A stretch of DNA of 33,681 nucleotides from Nitrospirota bacterium (GCA_003354025.1 PIVU01000016.1:1-33681); one strand, 5' to 3'. Shown: positions 15,678-25,150, counted from the first letter of the stretch. The notes: generated by a model from the letters alone, not told the origin. Program-made: numbers and translations.

Positions 15678-16423
15678 ATTCGAAATCTAAATCCTACTTC
15701 CATTTCTACCGGCGGGGACGGCAGCGGACTAGCCTTTATTATAGCTTTTGAAGCAGATTGGTCAAATATTCTGTTCCCGGATGATTCCTCAATATAGTGA
15801 GAAACTATCTTACCTGTGCTGTCTATTTTTATAGACACCACTACCGAAAGATCATCAATATCAAGATCAGGGTAAACCCATTCTTCCTGGATCTTCTGTG
15901 CAATTAAAGCATAATATGACTCTGAATCACCAGACACCTGGGTCCCGAGGATTCCTGCGCCTGTTGCCAGAGTTACTGTCTTCCTCTTTTTAATACCCTC
16001 AATCGCCTGCTCAACTGATTCCTCAGCCTCCCTGTCCCGTGCCCTGTCCTCTTCCCTTGATTTTTTCATTTTTGCAAGGGCACTTATAGCACGACGCCTC
16101 TCAATTTCTTTTGATACCTTTTTTGTTTCAACAGGCTCCAGTGATACGCCCTTTTTTGCCTTGACCCTCCGTCTGGGAGCCGGTTTAGCCTTCACAACGC
16201 TACTGCTCTTTTTTGACTTCCCCTTCTTCTTAACTGCCGGCCTTCTTGACGGAGCCTGTATCTGAGATGGAGTTACCACATTAACAAAATATGTTTTATA
16301 TTCTCTCTCTTTTGATTTCAGGGGTATTGTTATTAATGTAATTAAAAGAATGTGCAGTACTGCAGAGGTAATAATAATTATTTGTAGATTAGGTTCTCTC
16401 CCGATGGGCAGGGCCTGTCTCAT
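15674..16423 (-). CDS. tolA: TolA-like energy transducer with TonB-type C-terminal domain
   Basis: Inner-membrane protein linking the TolQR motor to TolB/Pal. 249 residues: one N-terminal transmembrane helix (about 15-36), a basic Lys/Arg/Pro/Ala-rich spacer (about 55-145) and a TonB/TolA C-terminal domain (about 165-249; YYALIAQKIQEEWVYPD, then VVSIKIDSTGKIVSHYI, ending with the PSPPVEMEVGFRFRI strand). It is shorter than E. coli TolA (421 aa), the central helical domain being reduced. Its start overlaps the tolR stop by 4 bp (ATGA) and its stop overlaps the annotated tolB ATG in the same way, indicating translational coupling. Context in tolQRAB-pal makes TolA more likely than TonB. Confidence 0.88.
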   Translation of the reverse strand: MRQALPIGREPNLQIIIITSAVLHILLITLITIPLKSKEREYKTYFVNVVTPSQIQAPSRRPAVKKKGKSKKSSSVVKAKPAPRRRVKAKKGVSLEPVETKKVSKEIERRRAISALAKMKKSREEDRARDREAEESVEQAIEGIKKRKTVTLATGAGILGTQVSGDSESYYALIAQKIQEEWVYPDLDIDDLSVVVSIKIDSTGKIVSHYIEESSGNRIFDQSASKAIIKASPLPSPPVEMEVGFRFRI

Positions 16424-16809
16424 TTAATACGCGCTTTAGGCTCTGTAACCATCCCCAGCTTTTCTATCCCTATTTCCTTCAATTCACCCATAACAATCAC
16501 AACATTGCCGTAGGGAACGTCTTTATCAGCCTTAAGATATACTTCCTTATTTTTGCTTTTCGATAGTTTTGCAGTTAACTCTTTCATGGTAAGAGAGGCC
16601 TTATTCAGATAAATCTTACCATTTTTCCTGATAGTAACAACTATCCTCTCTGTAGCGGCCATTTCCTTCCCCTTTGCCTGCGGGAGGTTAATGTCTATGC
16701 CCTGTTGAAGAAGGGGGGCTGTTACCATAAAAATGATAAGCAGTACTAGCATAACGTCTACAAAGGGGGTTACGTTAATCTCCGAGAGAGCCTGTCTCCG
16801 TCTGTCCAT
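16420..16809 (-). CDS. tolR: TolR/ExbD-family motor subunit
   Basis: 129-residue inner-membrane protein with one transmembrane helix (about 16-35) and a small periplasmic domain. The hallmark EINVTPFVDVMLVLLIIFMV contains the conserved Asp of the proton-conducting helix (VDVMLVLL). With TolQ it forms the proton-driven motor that energises TolA. Its start codon lies 35 bp inside the tolQ 3' end, with GAGGA just upstream; its stop overlaps the tolA start. The length is normal for TolR. Confidence 0.95.
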   Translation of the reverse strand: MDRRRQALSEINVTPFVDVMLVLLIIFMVTAPLLQQGIDINLPQAKGKEMAATERIVVTIRKNGKIYLNKASLTMKELTAKLSKSKNKEVYLKADKDVPYGNVVIVMGELKEIGIEKLGMVTEPKARIK

Positions 16810-17431
16810 TATTCCTCACACAATATTCTATTAATTCCTGAGAGAAGTCTTCCATCAATATTATACTGCGGCGCGCCCTGCTTAAGTAATAGTTATAAGC
16901 TACTACTGCAGGAATGGCTGCAGCAAGGCCGGCTGCCGTAGCAATAAGAGCTTCAGCAATACCCGGTGCAACTACAGCAAGTGATGCGGCCCCGATTCTG
17001 CCGATTCCCATAAATGCGTTCATAATTCCCCACACAGTTCCAAATAGTCCTATAAAAGGAGCCGTAGATCCTGTAGTGGCAAGAAAAGTCAGGTGCCTTT
17101 CAAGACGGGCTGCTTCAGTCGACTCAACTCGTTTCAGAGCGCTCCTGATCTCCTCCCTGCTGGCGCCTTCAAGAGAGTACGCCGCCCGGAACAGGTTGGC
17201 CAGAGGACTGAGCATTAGCCTTTTTGTTGATTGATACAGGGCGTCCCATTGCTTGTTCTTCAAGAATGCGTTATGAAATTGTGCGGACTCCTTCTCAACC
17301 CTGGAAAGAAGCCTCTGCTTGTAGAAAACGATGGCCCAGGAAACTATTGAAAAAAACAACAGCACCAGGAGCACAAATTTTACAACAAGCCCTGCTTTTA
17401 ATATTAGTGTTAGTACTGTATCACTGCCCAT
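16775..17431 (-). CDS. tolQ: TolQ/ExbB-family proton channel subunit
   Basis: 218-residue inner-membrane protein with three transmembrane helices (about 12-33, 125-150 and 160-183) and a cytoplasmic loop. The family signature FLATTGSTAPFIGLFGTVWG and the GIAEALIATAAGLAAAIPAV segment, with conserved Thr and Ala/Gly faces of the proton pore, are present. First gene of tolQRAB-pal-cpoB. No ribosome binding site is seen; a TTGACT/TAAACT promoter places the start point at the ATG, suggesting a leaderless operon start. Confidence 0.95.
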   Translation of the reverse strand: MGSDTVLTLILKAGLVVKFVLLVLLFFSIVSWAIVFYKQRLLSRVEKESAQFHNAFLKNKQWDALYQSTKRLMLSPLANLFRAAYSLEGASREEIRSALKRVESTEAARLERHLTFLATTGSTAPFIGLFGTVWGIMNAFMGIGRIGAASLAVVAPGIAEALIATAAGLAAAIPAVVAYNYYLSRARRSIILMEDFSQELIEYCVRNNGQTETGSLGD

Positions 17432-17440
17432 AACTATTGA

Positions 17441-17469
17441 AGTTTAATAGAACGATTGCAAAAAGTCAA
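17441..17469 (-). promoter_or_regulatory. Promoter of the tol-pal operon
   Basis: Minus strand TTGACT (17464-17469), 17 bp spacer, TAAACT (17441-17446), then 9 nt to the tolQ ATG. The -10 box is only a 4/6 match, but the -35 and spacing are good. Predicted leader 0-3 nt. Confidence 0.45.
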
Positions 17470-17572
17470 AAATCAGGAAAAACACATTTATATATAGGGT
17501 ATTCCATCTGTTTACCAGCCACTGCTGTTACTCGAACCATTTATAAATTTAACAAATATACTTATTGATTGA

Positions 17573-17601
17573 TTGACAAATCAACCATGCTATGGTAATT
17601 T
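17573..17601 (+). promoter_or_regulatory. Promoter of the ATP synthase operon
   Basis: Perfect TTGACA (17573-17578), 17 bp spacer, then TGG TAATTT (-10 at 17596-17601 with a TGn extension). About 50 nt of leader follow, with an AGGAG ribosome binding site before the first gene. The -10 is weak, so the exact hexamer is uncertain. Confidence 0.5.
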
Positions 17602-17658
17602 TTCAGGACTTTATCGCACTTGAATTCATTAAACCCATTTTTTTTATTAGGAGCTTAA

Positions 17659-18081
17659 ATGCTAGATATTAGCCCGCTTTGGTTTTTGGTCCAACTCGCA
17701 CAATTCCTGTTTCTTCTCGTCTTTTTAAATAAAGTATTATTTCAGCCTCTTTTAAAGATTTTCAAAGAAAGAGAAGACAACACCAGCGGAGCGCTTGAAA
17801 ACGCCAAGGCCTTAGACAAAGATAAAGATGAGGTACTGGCCAAGATTGACGCTAAACTGTCTGACGGCAGAGTCCAGGCAAAGAAAACTTTTGAAGAATT
17901 GGCCAAAGAAGGCTCTGATGTGCAGAAGGGCGCACTTGAAGTAGCCCAGAACGAAGCAGTAGAAATAAACAAGAAAGCCAAAGAAGAGCTTGAAGCCGCA
18001 ACAGAAAAAGCGCGCGCTGGATTAAAAACAAATATTGAAGCTTTCTCCAAACAAATCGTTGAAAAGTTGGTAACAGTATGA
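17659..18081 (+). CDS. ATP synthase Fo subunit b' (AtpF-like)
   Basis: 140-residue peripheral-stalk subunit: an N-terminal membrane helix (about 7-26, LWFLVQLAQFLFLLVFLNKVLF) followed by a long charged helix (about 32-140) that forms the stator. Two b-type genes in tandem imply a b/b' heterodimer stalk. This one is first in the operon, has AGGAG 6 nt upstream of its ATG and overlaps the next b-type gene by 4 bp (ATGA). Which of the two should be called b or b' is a convention; the shorter protein without a signal-like extension resembles b'. Confidence 0.88.
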   Translation: MLDISPLWFLVQLAQFLFLLVFLNKVLFQPLLKIFKEREDNTSGALENAKALDKDKDEVLAKIDAKLSDGRVQAKKTFEELAKEGSDVQKGALEVAQNEAVEINKKAKEELEAATEKARAGLKTNIEAFSKQIVEKLVTV

Positions 18082-18677
18082 AAATATTAAATAATTCAAA
18101 ACTCAACATTAAAAATATCAGCATTGTAGCTTTAGGAGTCAACGTTCTTATTGCCACATCCGCATATGCAGTCGGCGGAGGCGGCGGTGAAACACATTTC
18201 ACATGGAAAGACTGGGTCTGGCCTATTATTAACTTCGCCATCCTTGTTGGTGTAATGGTTAAATTCGGCGGCAAGCCAGTGAAGGAATTCTTCCAAAACC
18301 GCACAGCAATGATCGAAAAGTCCCTCAAAGAAGCAACTGAAGCTAAAGAGCTTGCTCAGAAAACACTTAATGAAGTCCAGGCAAGATTCAAAAACACAGA
18401 TAAAGAAATCGAGAAGATCGTGGAAGCGGCAAGAAAATCAGGTGAAAGCGAAAAAGAAGCTATTATTGCTGAAGGCGAGCGTTTGAAAGAGAAGATCCTT
18501 GAGCAGGCCCAATCAAATATAGACTTTGAATTACAGAAGGCAAAAGAAACCATTAAAGCGGATGCAGCGCTTATGGCCCTGGAAATTGCCGAATCACAAA
18601 TAAAAGAAAAACTGGGACAGAAAGAGCAGGAAGCTCTTATTGATGACTATATAAAAAGACTTGAGGCGAAAAATTGA
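18078..18677 (+). CDS. atpF: ATP synthase Fo subunit b
   Basis: 199-residue stator subunit. It has an extra N-terminal hydrophobic segment (about 14-31) ending in SAYAVGGGGG, which looks like a signal peptide with a glycine-rich cleavage region, then the true membrane helix (about 46-62, WVWPIINFAILVGVMVKFGG) and a long alpha-helical dimerisation stalk (KPVKEFFQNRTAMIEKSL onward). Such an N-terminal extension is known for b subunits in several Desulfobacterota-type genomes. It overlaps the upstream b' gene by 4 bp and the atpH start by 4 bp. Confidence 0.92.
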   Translation: MKILNNSKLNIKNISIVALGVNVLIATSAYAVGGGGGETHFTWKDWVWPIINFAILVGVMVKFGGKPVKEFFQNRTAMIEKSLKEATEAKELAQKTLNEVQARFKNTDKEIEKIVEAARKSGESEKEAIIAEGERLKEKILEQAQSNIDFELQKAKETIKADAALMALEIAESQIKEKLGQKEQEALIDDYIKRLEAKN

Positions 18678-19210
18678 ATAAAAATCAGATTGCAAAAAAA
18701 TACAGCAAGGCATTACTGAGCAGCACCGATATCTCGGACATCCCTAAGATAGTAGAAGAGATGAAGGCTTTTGCAGAACTGCTTGAGACTAACAGGCAGC
18801 TCAAACTCCTGTTTGCAGGACAGATCTTCTCTGAAGATGAAAAAGGCAAGGCATTCGCTGCACTTCAGCCTCTTCTAAAAATGTCCGCTGGAACAGAAAA
18901 GTTCCTTAAGCTCATCATCCTGCACGGTCACCTCGCTGCAATCAAAGAAGTTATTTCAGCTTCAATCAATGTATATAACGAAACAGAAAAGAAAGCAACA
19001 GCGGTTGTTATTTCTCCTGTTGAGCTGGACACAAGTTATACCGACAGGTTAAAGACCGCCTTAAAAGAATTGACGAAAAAAGACGTAGATATTGAAAGCG
19101 AAGTCGACCCATCCCTCCTAGGAGGCTTTATAGTAAAAGTCGGCAGCACTATCTATGACAGCAGTATTAAAGGCCAGCTCCGCATGTTAAAAGCAGAGCT
19201 GATGAGATAA
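18674..19210 (+). CDS. atpH: ATP synthase F1 subunit delta
   Basis: 178-residue OSCP/delta subunit that joins the peripheral stalk to the top of F1. The N-terminal helical bundle (QIAKKYSKALLSS) and the C-terminal signature (ESEVDPSLLGGFIVKVGSTIYDSSIKGQL, about 138-167) are characteristic. The start is a TTG that overlaps the atpF stop (TTGA), which indicates translational coupling; no closer ATG exists in frame. A 111 bp spacer with heptad repeats and a weak hairpin follows before atpA. Confidence 0.93.
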   Translation: MNKNQIAKKYSKALLSSTDISDIPKIVEEMKAFAELLETNRQLKLLFAGQIFSEDEKGKAFAALQPLLKMSAGTEKFLKLIILHGHLAAIKEVISASINVYNETEKKATAVVISPVELDTSYTDRLKTALKELTKKDVDIESEVDPSLLGGFIVKVGSTIYDSSIKGQLRMLKAELMR

Positions 19211-19223
19211 ACATAATAACTGA

Positions 19224-19244
19224 GAGTTAAGAGACAAGAGTTAA
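19224..19244. repeat. Heptanucleotide tandem repeat in the atpH-atpA spacer
   Basis: Three seven-base units, GAGTTAA, GAGACAA, GAGTTAA, followed by a related AAGGTTAA. Same period as the repeats in tolB and in the atpA-atpG spacer, but a different unit sequence. Confidence 0.6.
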
Positions 19245-19275
19245 AAGGTTAAGTAACCCCATTTTTTAACTTTTT
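19243..19275 (+). other. AT-rich hairpin in the atpH-atpA spacer
   Basis: AAAAGGTTAA (19243-19252) can pair with TTAACTTTTT (19266-19275) around a 13 nt loop, with one G-U pair and two more T after it. Weak and AT-rich; at most a leaky attenuator or a processing site inside the operon. Confidence 0.3.
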
Positions 19276-19321
19276 TTACCTTCAACTTTTTAAGTATTGA
19301 ACTATATTCGGGGGTGAATTA

Positions 19322-20839
19322 ATGGATGTATCAAAGCTTGAAGCTAACGAAATAAGTGAGCTTATAAAAAAACAGATTACCGACTTTGAAAAACGTGTAG
19401 ACGTAAGCGAAGTCGGAACAGTCGTCAAGGTTGGTGACGGTATTGCCAGAATCTATGGCCTTGATAACTGTATGGCATCAGAACTTCTCGAGTTTCCGAA
19501 CGAAGTTTTCGGAATGGCGCTTAACCTCGAAGAAGATTCAGTAGGTGCCGTTCTCTTCGGTGAAGACACACTCATTAAAGAGGGCGACATTGTTAAACGT
19601 ACCGGCAAGATCATGTCAGTGCCAGCTGGTAAGGAACTTCTTGGAAGAGCTGTAAACGCTATCGGCCAGCCGATTGACGGCAAAGGCCCTCTCAATGCAT
19701 CGGAGAACAGGATCGTTGACGTTGTTGCTCCCGGTATTATTGACAGGCAGCCGGTTGGCGAGCCCATGCAGACCGGTCTTAAAGCAGTTGACGCAATGAT
19801 CCCGATCGGAAGAGGCCAGCGTGAGCTTATCATCGGTGACCGTCAGACTGGAAAGACCGCAATCGGTATCGATGCAATCATTAACCAGAAAGGCACCGGC
19901 GTTGTCTGCATCTATGTTGCTATCGGTCAGAAACGTTCAAACGTTGTCCGTGTTGCTAAAAAGCTCGAAGAAGAGGGCGCTTTGGAGCATACAATTATTG
20001 TATCAGCATCAGCGTCCGAACCCGCACCTCTTCAGTACATCGCACCTTATACTGGTTGCGCAATGGGCGAGTACTTCAGGGACAACGGAATGCACGCATT
20101 AATCGTATATGATGACCTGAGCAAACAGGCTACAGCTTATCGGCAGCTTTCATTGCTGCTCAGACGTCCTCCGGGGCGTGAAGCATTCCCTGGAGACGTT
20201 TTCTATCTCCACTCAAGGCTTCTTGAAAGATCTGCCAAGCTTTCAGATGAACTTGGCGGTGGTTCTCTTACAGCGCTTCCGATTATTGAAACTCAGTCGG
20301 GTGACGTTTCAGGTTATATTCCTACAAACGTTATCTCAATTACTGACGGACAGATATACCTTGAACCTGAACTCTTCTACGCCGGTGTAAGACCTGCTGT
20401 TAACGTTGGTCTCTCGGTTTCCCGTGTTGGTGGTGCTGCTCAGACCAAGGCGATGAAGCAGGTTGCAGGTACTCTGAGACTTGACCTTGCACAGTTCAGG
20501 GAAATGGCTGCTTTCGCACAGTTCGGTTCAGACCTTGATAAATCAACACTTGCACAGATAGAACGAGGCAAGAGAATGGTTGAACTGCTTAAGCAGAACC
20601 AGTACGTTCCACTTTCATTTGAAGATCAGGTCATCGGACTGTTTGCCGGGGCAAACGGATACCTTGATGATGTACCGGTTGAAGCGATCAGTAAGTTCGA
20701 AGATGAATTACTGAAATTCATCCGCGGCACAAAAGCAGACATAAGGTCAGAGCTTACAGAAAAGAAAGCATTCGACGACTCATTAAAAGAGAAACTTATC
20801 GCAGCAATAGAAGAATTCAAGAAAGGATTCCAGGCGTAA
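19322..20839 (+). CDS. atpA: ATP synthase F1 subunit alpha
   Basis: 505-residue non-catalytic nucleotide-binding subunit of F1. Walker A motif GDRQTGKT at about 169-176 (with Gln as usual in alpha), the [30 protein letters not shown] block, and the signature [25 protein letters not shown] are all intact; the length is standard. GGGGGTG at 19310-19316 serves as ribosome binding site, 5 nt before the ATG. The gene is preceded by a 111 bp spacer and followed by a 73 bp spacer containing heptad repeats, which sets it off from the tightly overlapping stator genes. Confidence 0.98.
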   Translation: MDVSKLEANEISELIKKQITDFEKRVDVSEVGTVVKVGDGIARIYGLDNCMASELLEFPNEVFGMALNLEEDSVGAVLFGEDTLIKEGDIVKRTGKIMSVPAGKELLGRAVNAIGQPIDGKGPLNASENRIVDVVAPGIIDRQPVGEPMQTGLKAVDAMIPIGRGQRELIIGDRQTGKTAIGIDAIINQKGTGVVCIYVAIGQKRSNVVRVAKKLEEEGALEHTIIVSASASEPAPLQYIAPYTGCAMGEYFRDNGMHALIVYDDLSKQATAYRQLSLLLRRPPGREAFPGDVFYLHSRLLERSAKLSDELGGGSLTALPIIETQSGDVSGYIPTNVISITDGQIYLEPELFYAGVRPAVNVGLSVSRVGGAAQTKAMKQVAGTLRLDLAQFREMAAFAQFGSDLDKSTLAQIERGKRMVELLKQNQYVPLSFEDQVIGLFAGANGYLDDVPVEAISKFEDELLKFIRGTKADIRSELTEKKAFDDSLKEKLIAAIEEFKKGFQA

Positions 20840-20844
20840 AGACG

Positions 20845-20872
20845 GCGATCAGCTGTCAGCTGTCAGCGATCA
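20845..20872. repeat. Four tandem heptanucleotides in the atpA-atpG spacer
   Basis: Units in order: GCGATCA, GCTGTCA, GCTGTCA, GCGATCA, a symmetric arrangement of two 7-mers. A related GTAAATGACAG follows. Same seven-base period as in tolB. Confidence 0.85.
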
Positions 20873-20912
20873 GTAAATGACAGCCAAGCACTGAAAGTTT
20901 AATGCGAATACT

Positions 20913-21782
20913 ATGGCTACTTTAAAAGATATTAATAGAAGAATCACAGCAGTTAAAAGCACCAAGCAGATAACCAAAGCCATGAAGATGGTTGCTGCCG
21001 CCAAACTCAAGAGGGCACAGAACCGGATGATCGAAATGAGGCCTTACGCGGACAAGATGAGCGCTGTTCTAAGCAGTCTCGCAGGAAGCGGCGAAGAGCT
21101 GCATCCATTGCTCGTACAGAGACCCAGGCAAACAGTTGAAATACTGGTAATGACAAGCGACAGGGGATTATGCAGTGCTTTTAATACAAACATCATGAAG
21201 GCAACAGAGAAGATCATAGCCGAGAAAAAAGCCGAGAACATCAATGTCAGCCTCAGTGTTGTCGGGAAAAAGGCAAGAGATTACTTCAAGAGACGCAATG
21301 TTGAGATGCGCAATGCATGGATTGATTTATCAGGGAAGCTCGTATATTCCGATGTACAGACAATAGGCAAGGACCTCATCGATCATTATAACGAAGAGGC
21401 AGTAGATGAAGTCTATGTTGTATATAACAAGTTCGTAACGGTAATGAACCAGAAAATAACCGTATCCAAGATCATGCCGATGGATCCGCCTGAGGAATCA
21501 GAAGAAGCAGACGAATCATCAATGTCTTTCATTTATGAACCATCCCAGCAGGAAATTCTGAACGAACTTCTTCCCAAAAACGTAGAAGTCCAGATTTTCA
21601 GGGCCTTGCTTGAATCGCAGGCTTCAGAGGAAGCTGCCAGAATGACGGCAATGGAAAATGCTACTCAGGCAGCAGATGAAATGATCAGTTCACTGACCCT
21701 TCAGTACAACAAGGCGAGGCAGGCATCTATTACTGCTGAGCTTATGGATATTGTCGGCGGTGTTGAAGCGCTTAAAGGATAG
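20913..21782 (+). CDS. atpG: ATP synthase F1 subunit gamma
   Basis: 289-residue central shaft subunit. N-terminal helix MATLKDINRRITAVKSTKQITKAMKMVAAAKLKRAQ and C-terminal helix QAADEMISSLTLQYNKARQASITAEL form the coiled coil that rotates within the alpha/beta ring; the central Rossmann-like domain has the conserved MTSDRGLCSAFNTNI segment. Length and motifs are standard. No ribosome binding site is apparent before the ATG, unusual within this operon, which may keep gamma low relative to alpha and beta. The spacer to atpD contains a strong hairpin. Confidence 0.97.
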   Translation: MATLKDINRRITAVKSTKQITKAMKMVAAAKLKRAQNRMIEMRPYADKMSAVLSSLAGSGEELHPLLVQRPRQTVEILVMTSDRGLCSAFNTNIMKATEKIIAEKKAENINVSLSVVGKKARDYFKRRNVEMRNAWIDLSGKLVYSDVQTIGKDLIDHYNEEAVDEVYVVYNKFVTVMNQKITVSKIMPMDPPEESEEADESSMSFIYEPSQQEILNELLPKNVEVQIFRALLESQASEEAARMTAMENATQAADEMISSLTLQYNKARQASITAELMDIVGGVEALKG

Positions 21783-21811
21783 TACTTAAATAGATAAAAG
21801 TAGTTAAAAGG

Positions 21812-21845
21812 TTGTTCAAGGCCGGTTTTTACCTGCTTTGAACAA
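21812..21845 (+). other. Stable hairpin in the atpG-atpD spacer
   Basis: TTGTTCAAGGC pairs with GCTTTGAACAA (11 bp, one G-U), then a C-T mismatch, GGT/ACC (3 bp) and a TTTT loop. It lacks a following T-run, so it is probably not a terminator; RNase processing or 5' protection of the atpD message is more likely. Confidence 0.6.
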
Positions 21846-21885
21846 TTATTCAACTATTTATATTAAATAAGTTTGAACTTAGTAA

Positions 21886-23319
<1,434 letters not shown>

Positions 23320-23354
23320 ACATTCTAATCCGCAGATTATAAAGAGGAATATAA

Positions 23355-23765
23355 ATGGCAGAGAAATTAACATTAGATATCGTTACACCATACGGACATG
23401 TTTTCACTGAAGAAGTGGACGAAGTCATTGCCGCAGGTAATGAAGGTGAGTTCGGTGTTTTACCGAACCATATTTCATACCTTACAACTTTGAAGGTTGG
23501 AATGTTAACGTACAAAAAGGGCTCTGAATCAGGCCATTTCTTCGTAAACTGGGGTTATGCTGAAGTCGGCCCTGAAAAGGTCACAATACTTGCAGACAGC
23601 GCAGAAAAGTCTGATGAGATAGACGTTACGAGGGCACAGGAAGCAATAAAACGTGCAGAAGAGCGCCTGAAACAGGCTGAAACAATCGACGAAGCCAGAG
23701 CAACGGCCGCATTAGACAGGGCCATAATGAGAGTCCAGGTATCTGAGCAGCATCATACTAGATAA
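23355..23765 (+). CDS. atpC: ATP synthase F1 subunit epsilon
   Basis: 136-residue subunit of the central stalk and intrinsic inhibitor of ATP hydrolysis. The N-terminal beta-sandwich (LTLDIVTPYGHVFTEEVDEV, GEFGVLPNHISYLTTLKVG) and the C-terminal two-helix hairpin (TRAQEAIKRAEERLKQAETI) are complete. GAGGA precedes the ATG. It is the last gene of the operon, ending 20 bp before a strong intrinsic terminator. No atpB, atpE or atpI occurs in the window. Confidence 0.96.
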   Translation: MAEKLTLDIVTPYGHVFTEEVDEVIAAGNEGEFGVLPNHISYLTTLKVGMLTYKKGSESGHFFVNWGYAEVGPEKVTILADSAEKSDEIDVTRAQEAIKRAEERLKQAETIDEARATAALDRAIMRVQVSEQHHTR

Positions 23766-23784
23766 TATTCATTAAGTTAATTAG

Positions 23785-23822
23785 AAAGCACGGTACATAA
23801 TGTATGTATCGTGCTTTTTTAT
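23785..23822 (+). terminator. Intrinsic terminator of the ATP synthase operon
   Basis: Fifteen-base arms 23785-23799 and 23803-23817 with a 3 nt ATG loop and a single G-U pair (AAAGCACGGTACATA with TATGTATCGTGCTTT), running into TTT. The A-run on the left arm makes it potentially bidirectional, serving the convergent rhodanese gene too. Confidence 0.9.
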
Positions 23823-23856
23823 GGCCTTTTGGATGGCAAATAGAGCATTTGTTTAA

Positions 23857-24306
23857 TTAATGCTCTATCGAATATCCTTTTTCATTCCAGGTCGAATAAC
23901 CATCTCTCATCCAGATAACATCTTTGTATCCAGCTTCAGCTGCTTTTTGGGAAGCATAGTATGATTTCCATTCCGTCGGACCGTCACTGTGGAAAACAAT
24001 TGTTGCCTTTTTATTCAATGGCAATTTATATAAATTGAATTCACCCACAGACTGGCCGAGAGAACCTTTTGGGGTCCATTTGTAAGGAAGTGACCTGGCC
24101 TGTGGCAAATGGCCCTTTCCGTAATTCAATGCTGTTCTCATGTCATATACATGAATGTCTTTCTTTTTAATCATTATCTTTACAATATCAGCAGATGCCA
24201 TCAGGACTCCTTCAGGTGGAGTTGTTGGGGTAAGCCCATTATCTGCCAGTGCCAAACTGACCATTGCAAGTACAATAATAAGTAATGCTGAATATATCTT
24301 TTTCAT
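23857..24306 (-). CDS. Exported rhodanese-fold protein lacking the catalytic cysteine
   Basis: 149 residues with a signal peptide (about 1-21, cleavage after LALA) and a rhodanese-like domain (about 38-149: VYDMRTALNYGKGHLPQARSLPY, then DVIWMRDGYSTWNEKGY). Active rhodaneses of the exported type have a loop like YCxGPxCWKS; here the loop reads FHSDGPTEWKS, with Ser and Glu at the two cysteine positions, so sulfurtransfer through a persulfide should be impossible. A binding or structural role in the periplasm is more likely. A GGGAGGG ribosome binding site precedes the ATG. It converges on the ATP synthase operon. Confidence 0.85.
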   Translation of the reverse strand: MKKIYSALLIIVLAMVSLALADNGLTPTTPPEGVLMASADIVKIMIKKKDIHVYDMRTALNYGKGHLPQARSLPYKWTPKGSLGQSVGEFNLYKLPLNKKATIVFHSDGPTEWKSYYASQKAAEAGYKDVIWMRDGYSTWNEKGYSIEH

Positions 24307-24515
24307 CTTCCCTCCCTTGAAAACAATAAACTTATCTATGGCGTTTACTGCAATAATGATATTAACGGCATTTACAGTTAATATCTAAATAGGGATAAGG
24401 AGGATTAGAGACCGGGATAAACCTATTTATTATCAGGTTTTCGTGAGTCCCAACAAGGTTAGATTTCAAATAAATTCACTAATCAAAGCTAAAGTGTAAT
24501 AGGCCCTCCACAGTC

Positions 24516-24538
24516 GTAGTGCAAACATGTTACACTAC
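24516..24538. promoter_or_regulatory. Palindromic site upstream of infC
   Basis: GTAGTG (24516-24521) and CACTAC (24533-24538) flank an inner palindrome AACATGTT, an operator-like dyad. It lies about 65-90 bp before the infC start within the 298 bp gene-free stretch 24307-24604. An AAGGAGG at about 24397 in the same stretch is followed by no start codon. A weaker dyad AAACCT/AGGTTT lies near 24420-24455. Confidence 0.35.
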
Positions 24539-24555
24539 ATATTAATGTCGGTTCT

Positions 24556-24574
24556 ATTGCATATCAAATGCAAT
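24556..24574 (+). other. Small hairpin in the infC leader
   Basis: ATTGCAT (24556-24562) pairs with ATGCAAT (24568-24574) around a 5 nt loop, 17 nt before the AGGAGG ribosome binding site. It could modulate ribosome access to the ATA start. Confidence 0.4.
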
Positions 24575-24604
24575 ATGGAGACCGTATAAAAAGGAGGATT
24601 CACC

Positions 24605-25150
24605 ATAGCTAATAAAAGACGAGTAATGCCCAGAAGGGTCATTGACAGGACCCGTATAAACAACATGATACGGCTGATCAAGGCGAAAGAGATCCGGGTT
24701 ATTGCCGATGAAGGACAGGTCGGCGTAATGGATATTGAATCAGCATTGAACCTCGCCAAAGAACGGGACCTTGATCTCGTGGAAATCAGCCCCCAGGCTG
24801 ATCCACCGGTCTGTAAGATTATGGATTACCGGAAGTTCAAGTTCGAGCAAGGCAAGAAAGCCCGGAAGACAAAAAAACAGCAGGCAACTGTCACCCTCAA
24901 GGAAATCAGGATGCGCCCTTCAATTGATACCCATGATTACGAATTCAAGAAGCTTAATGCGCGGAAGTTCATCAAGCACGGGGACAAGGTTAAAGTGACC
25001 ATGCGTTTTAGAGGACGGGAATTTAGCCATAAGGAACTGGGAGCGGATGTTCTTAAAAAGATGGCTACTGAAATGTCGGATATCTCAAAAATAGAATCCC
25101 ATCCTAAGATGGAGGGTCGCCAAATGGTAATGATTCTCATGGCCTTATAA
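24605..25150 (+). CDS. infC: Translation initiation factor IF-3 (ATA start codon)
   Basis: IF3 binds the 30S subunit, keeps it free of 50S and proofreads the start codon. The N-domain (INNMIRLIKAKEIRVI, DIESALNLAKERDLDLVEI), the linker with KIMDYRKFKFEQGKKARKTKK, and the C-domain (VTLKEIRMRPSIDTHDYEFK, MRFRGREFSHKELG) are complete. The first ATG (24626) has no ribosome binding site, whereas ATA at 24605 lies in frame 7 nt after a perfect AGGAGG (24592-24597). Because IF3 rejects non-canonical starts, ATT/ATA/ATC starts are a conserved autoregulatory feature of infC. From ATA the protein is 181 residues. Unusually, rpmI and rplT do not follow. Confidence 0.95.
   Translation: MANKRRVMPRRVIDRTRINNMIRLIKAKEIRVIADEGQVGVMDIESALNLAKERDLDLVEISPQADPPVCKIMDYRKFKFEQGKKARKTKKQQATVTLKEIRMRPSIDTHDYEFKKLNARKFIKHGDKVKVTMRFRGREFSHKELGADVLKKMATEMSDISKIESHPKMEGRQMVMILMAL

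Noticed and set aside
15621-20872. Heptad arrays as CRISPR repeats
   Set aside because: The units are contiguous 7-mers with no spacers and no cas genes are nearby.
24390-24410. AAGGAGG at about 24397 as the start of a small gene before infC
   Set aside because: No ATG, GTG or TTG with an extended frame follows within a usable distance.
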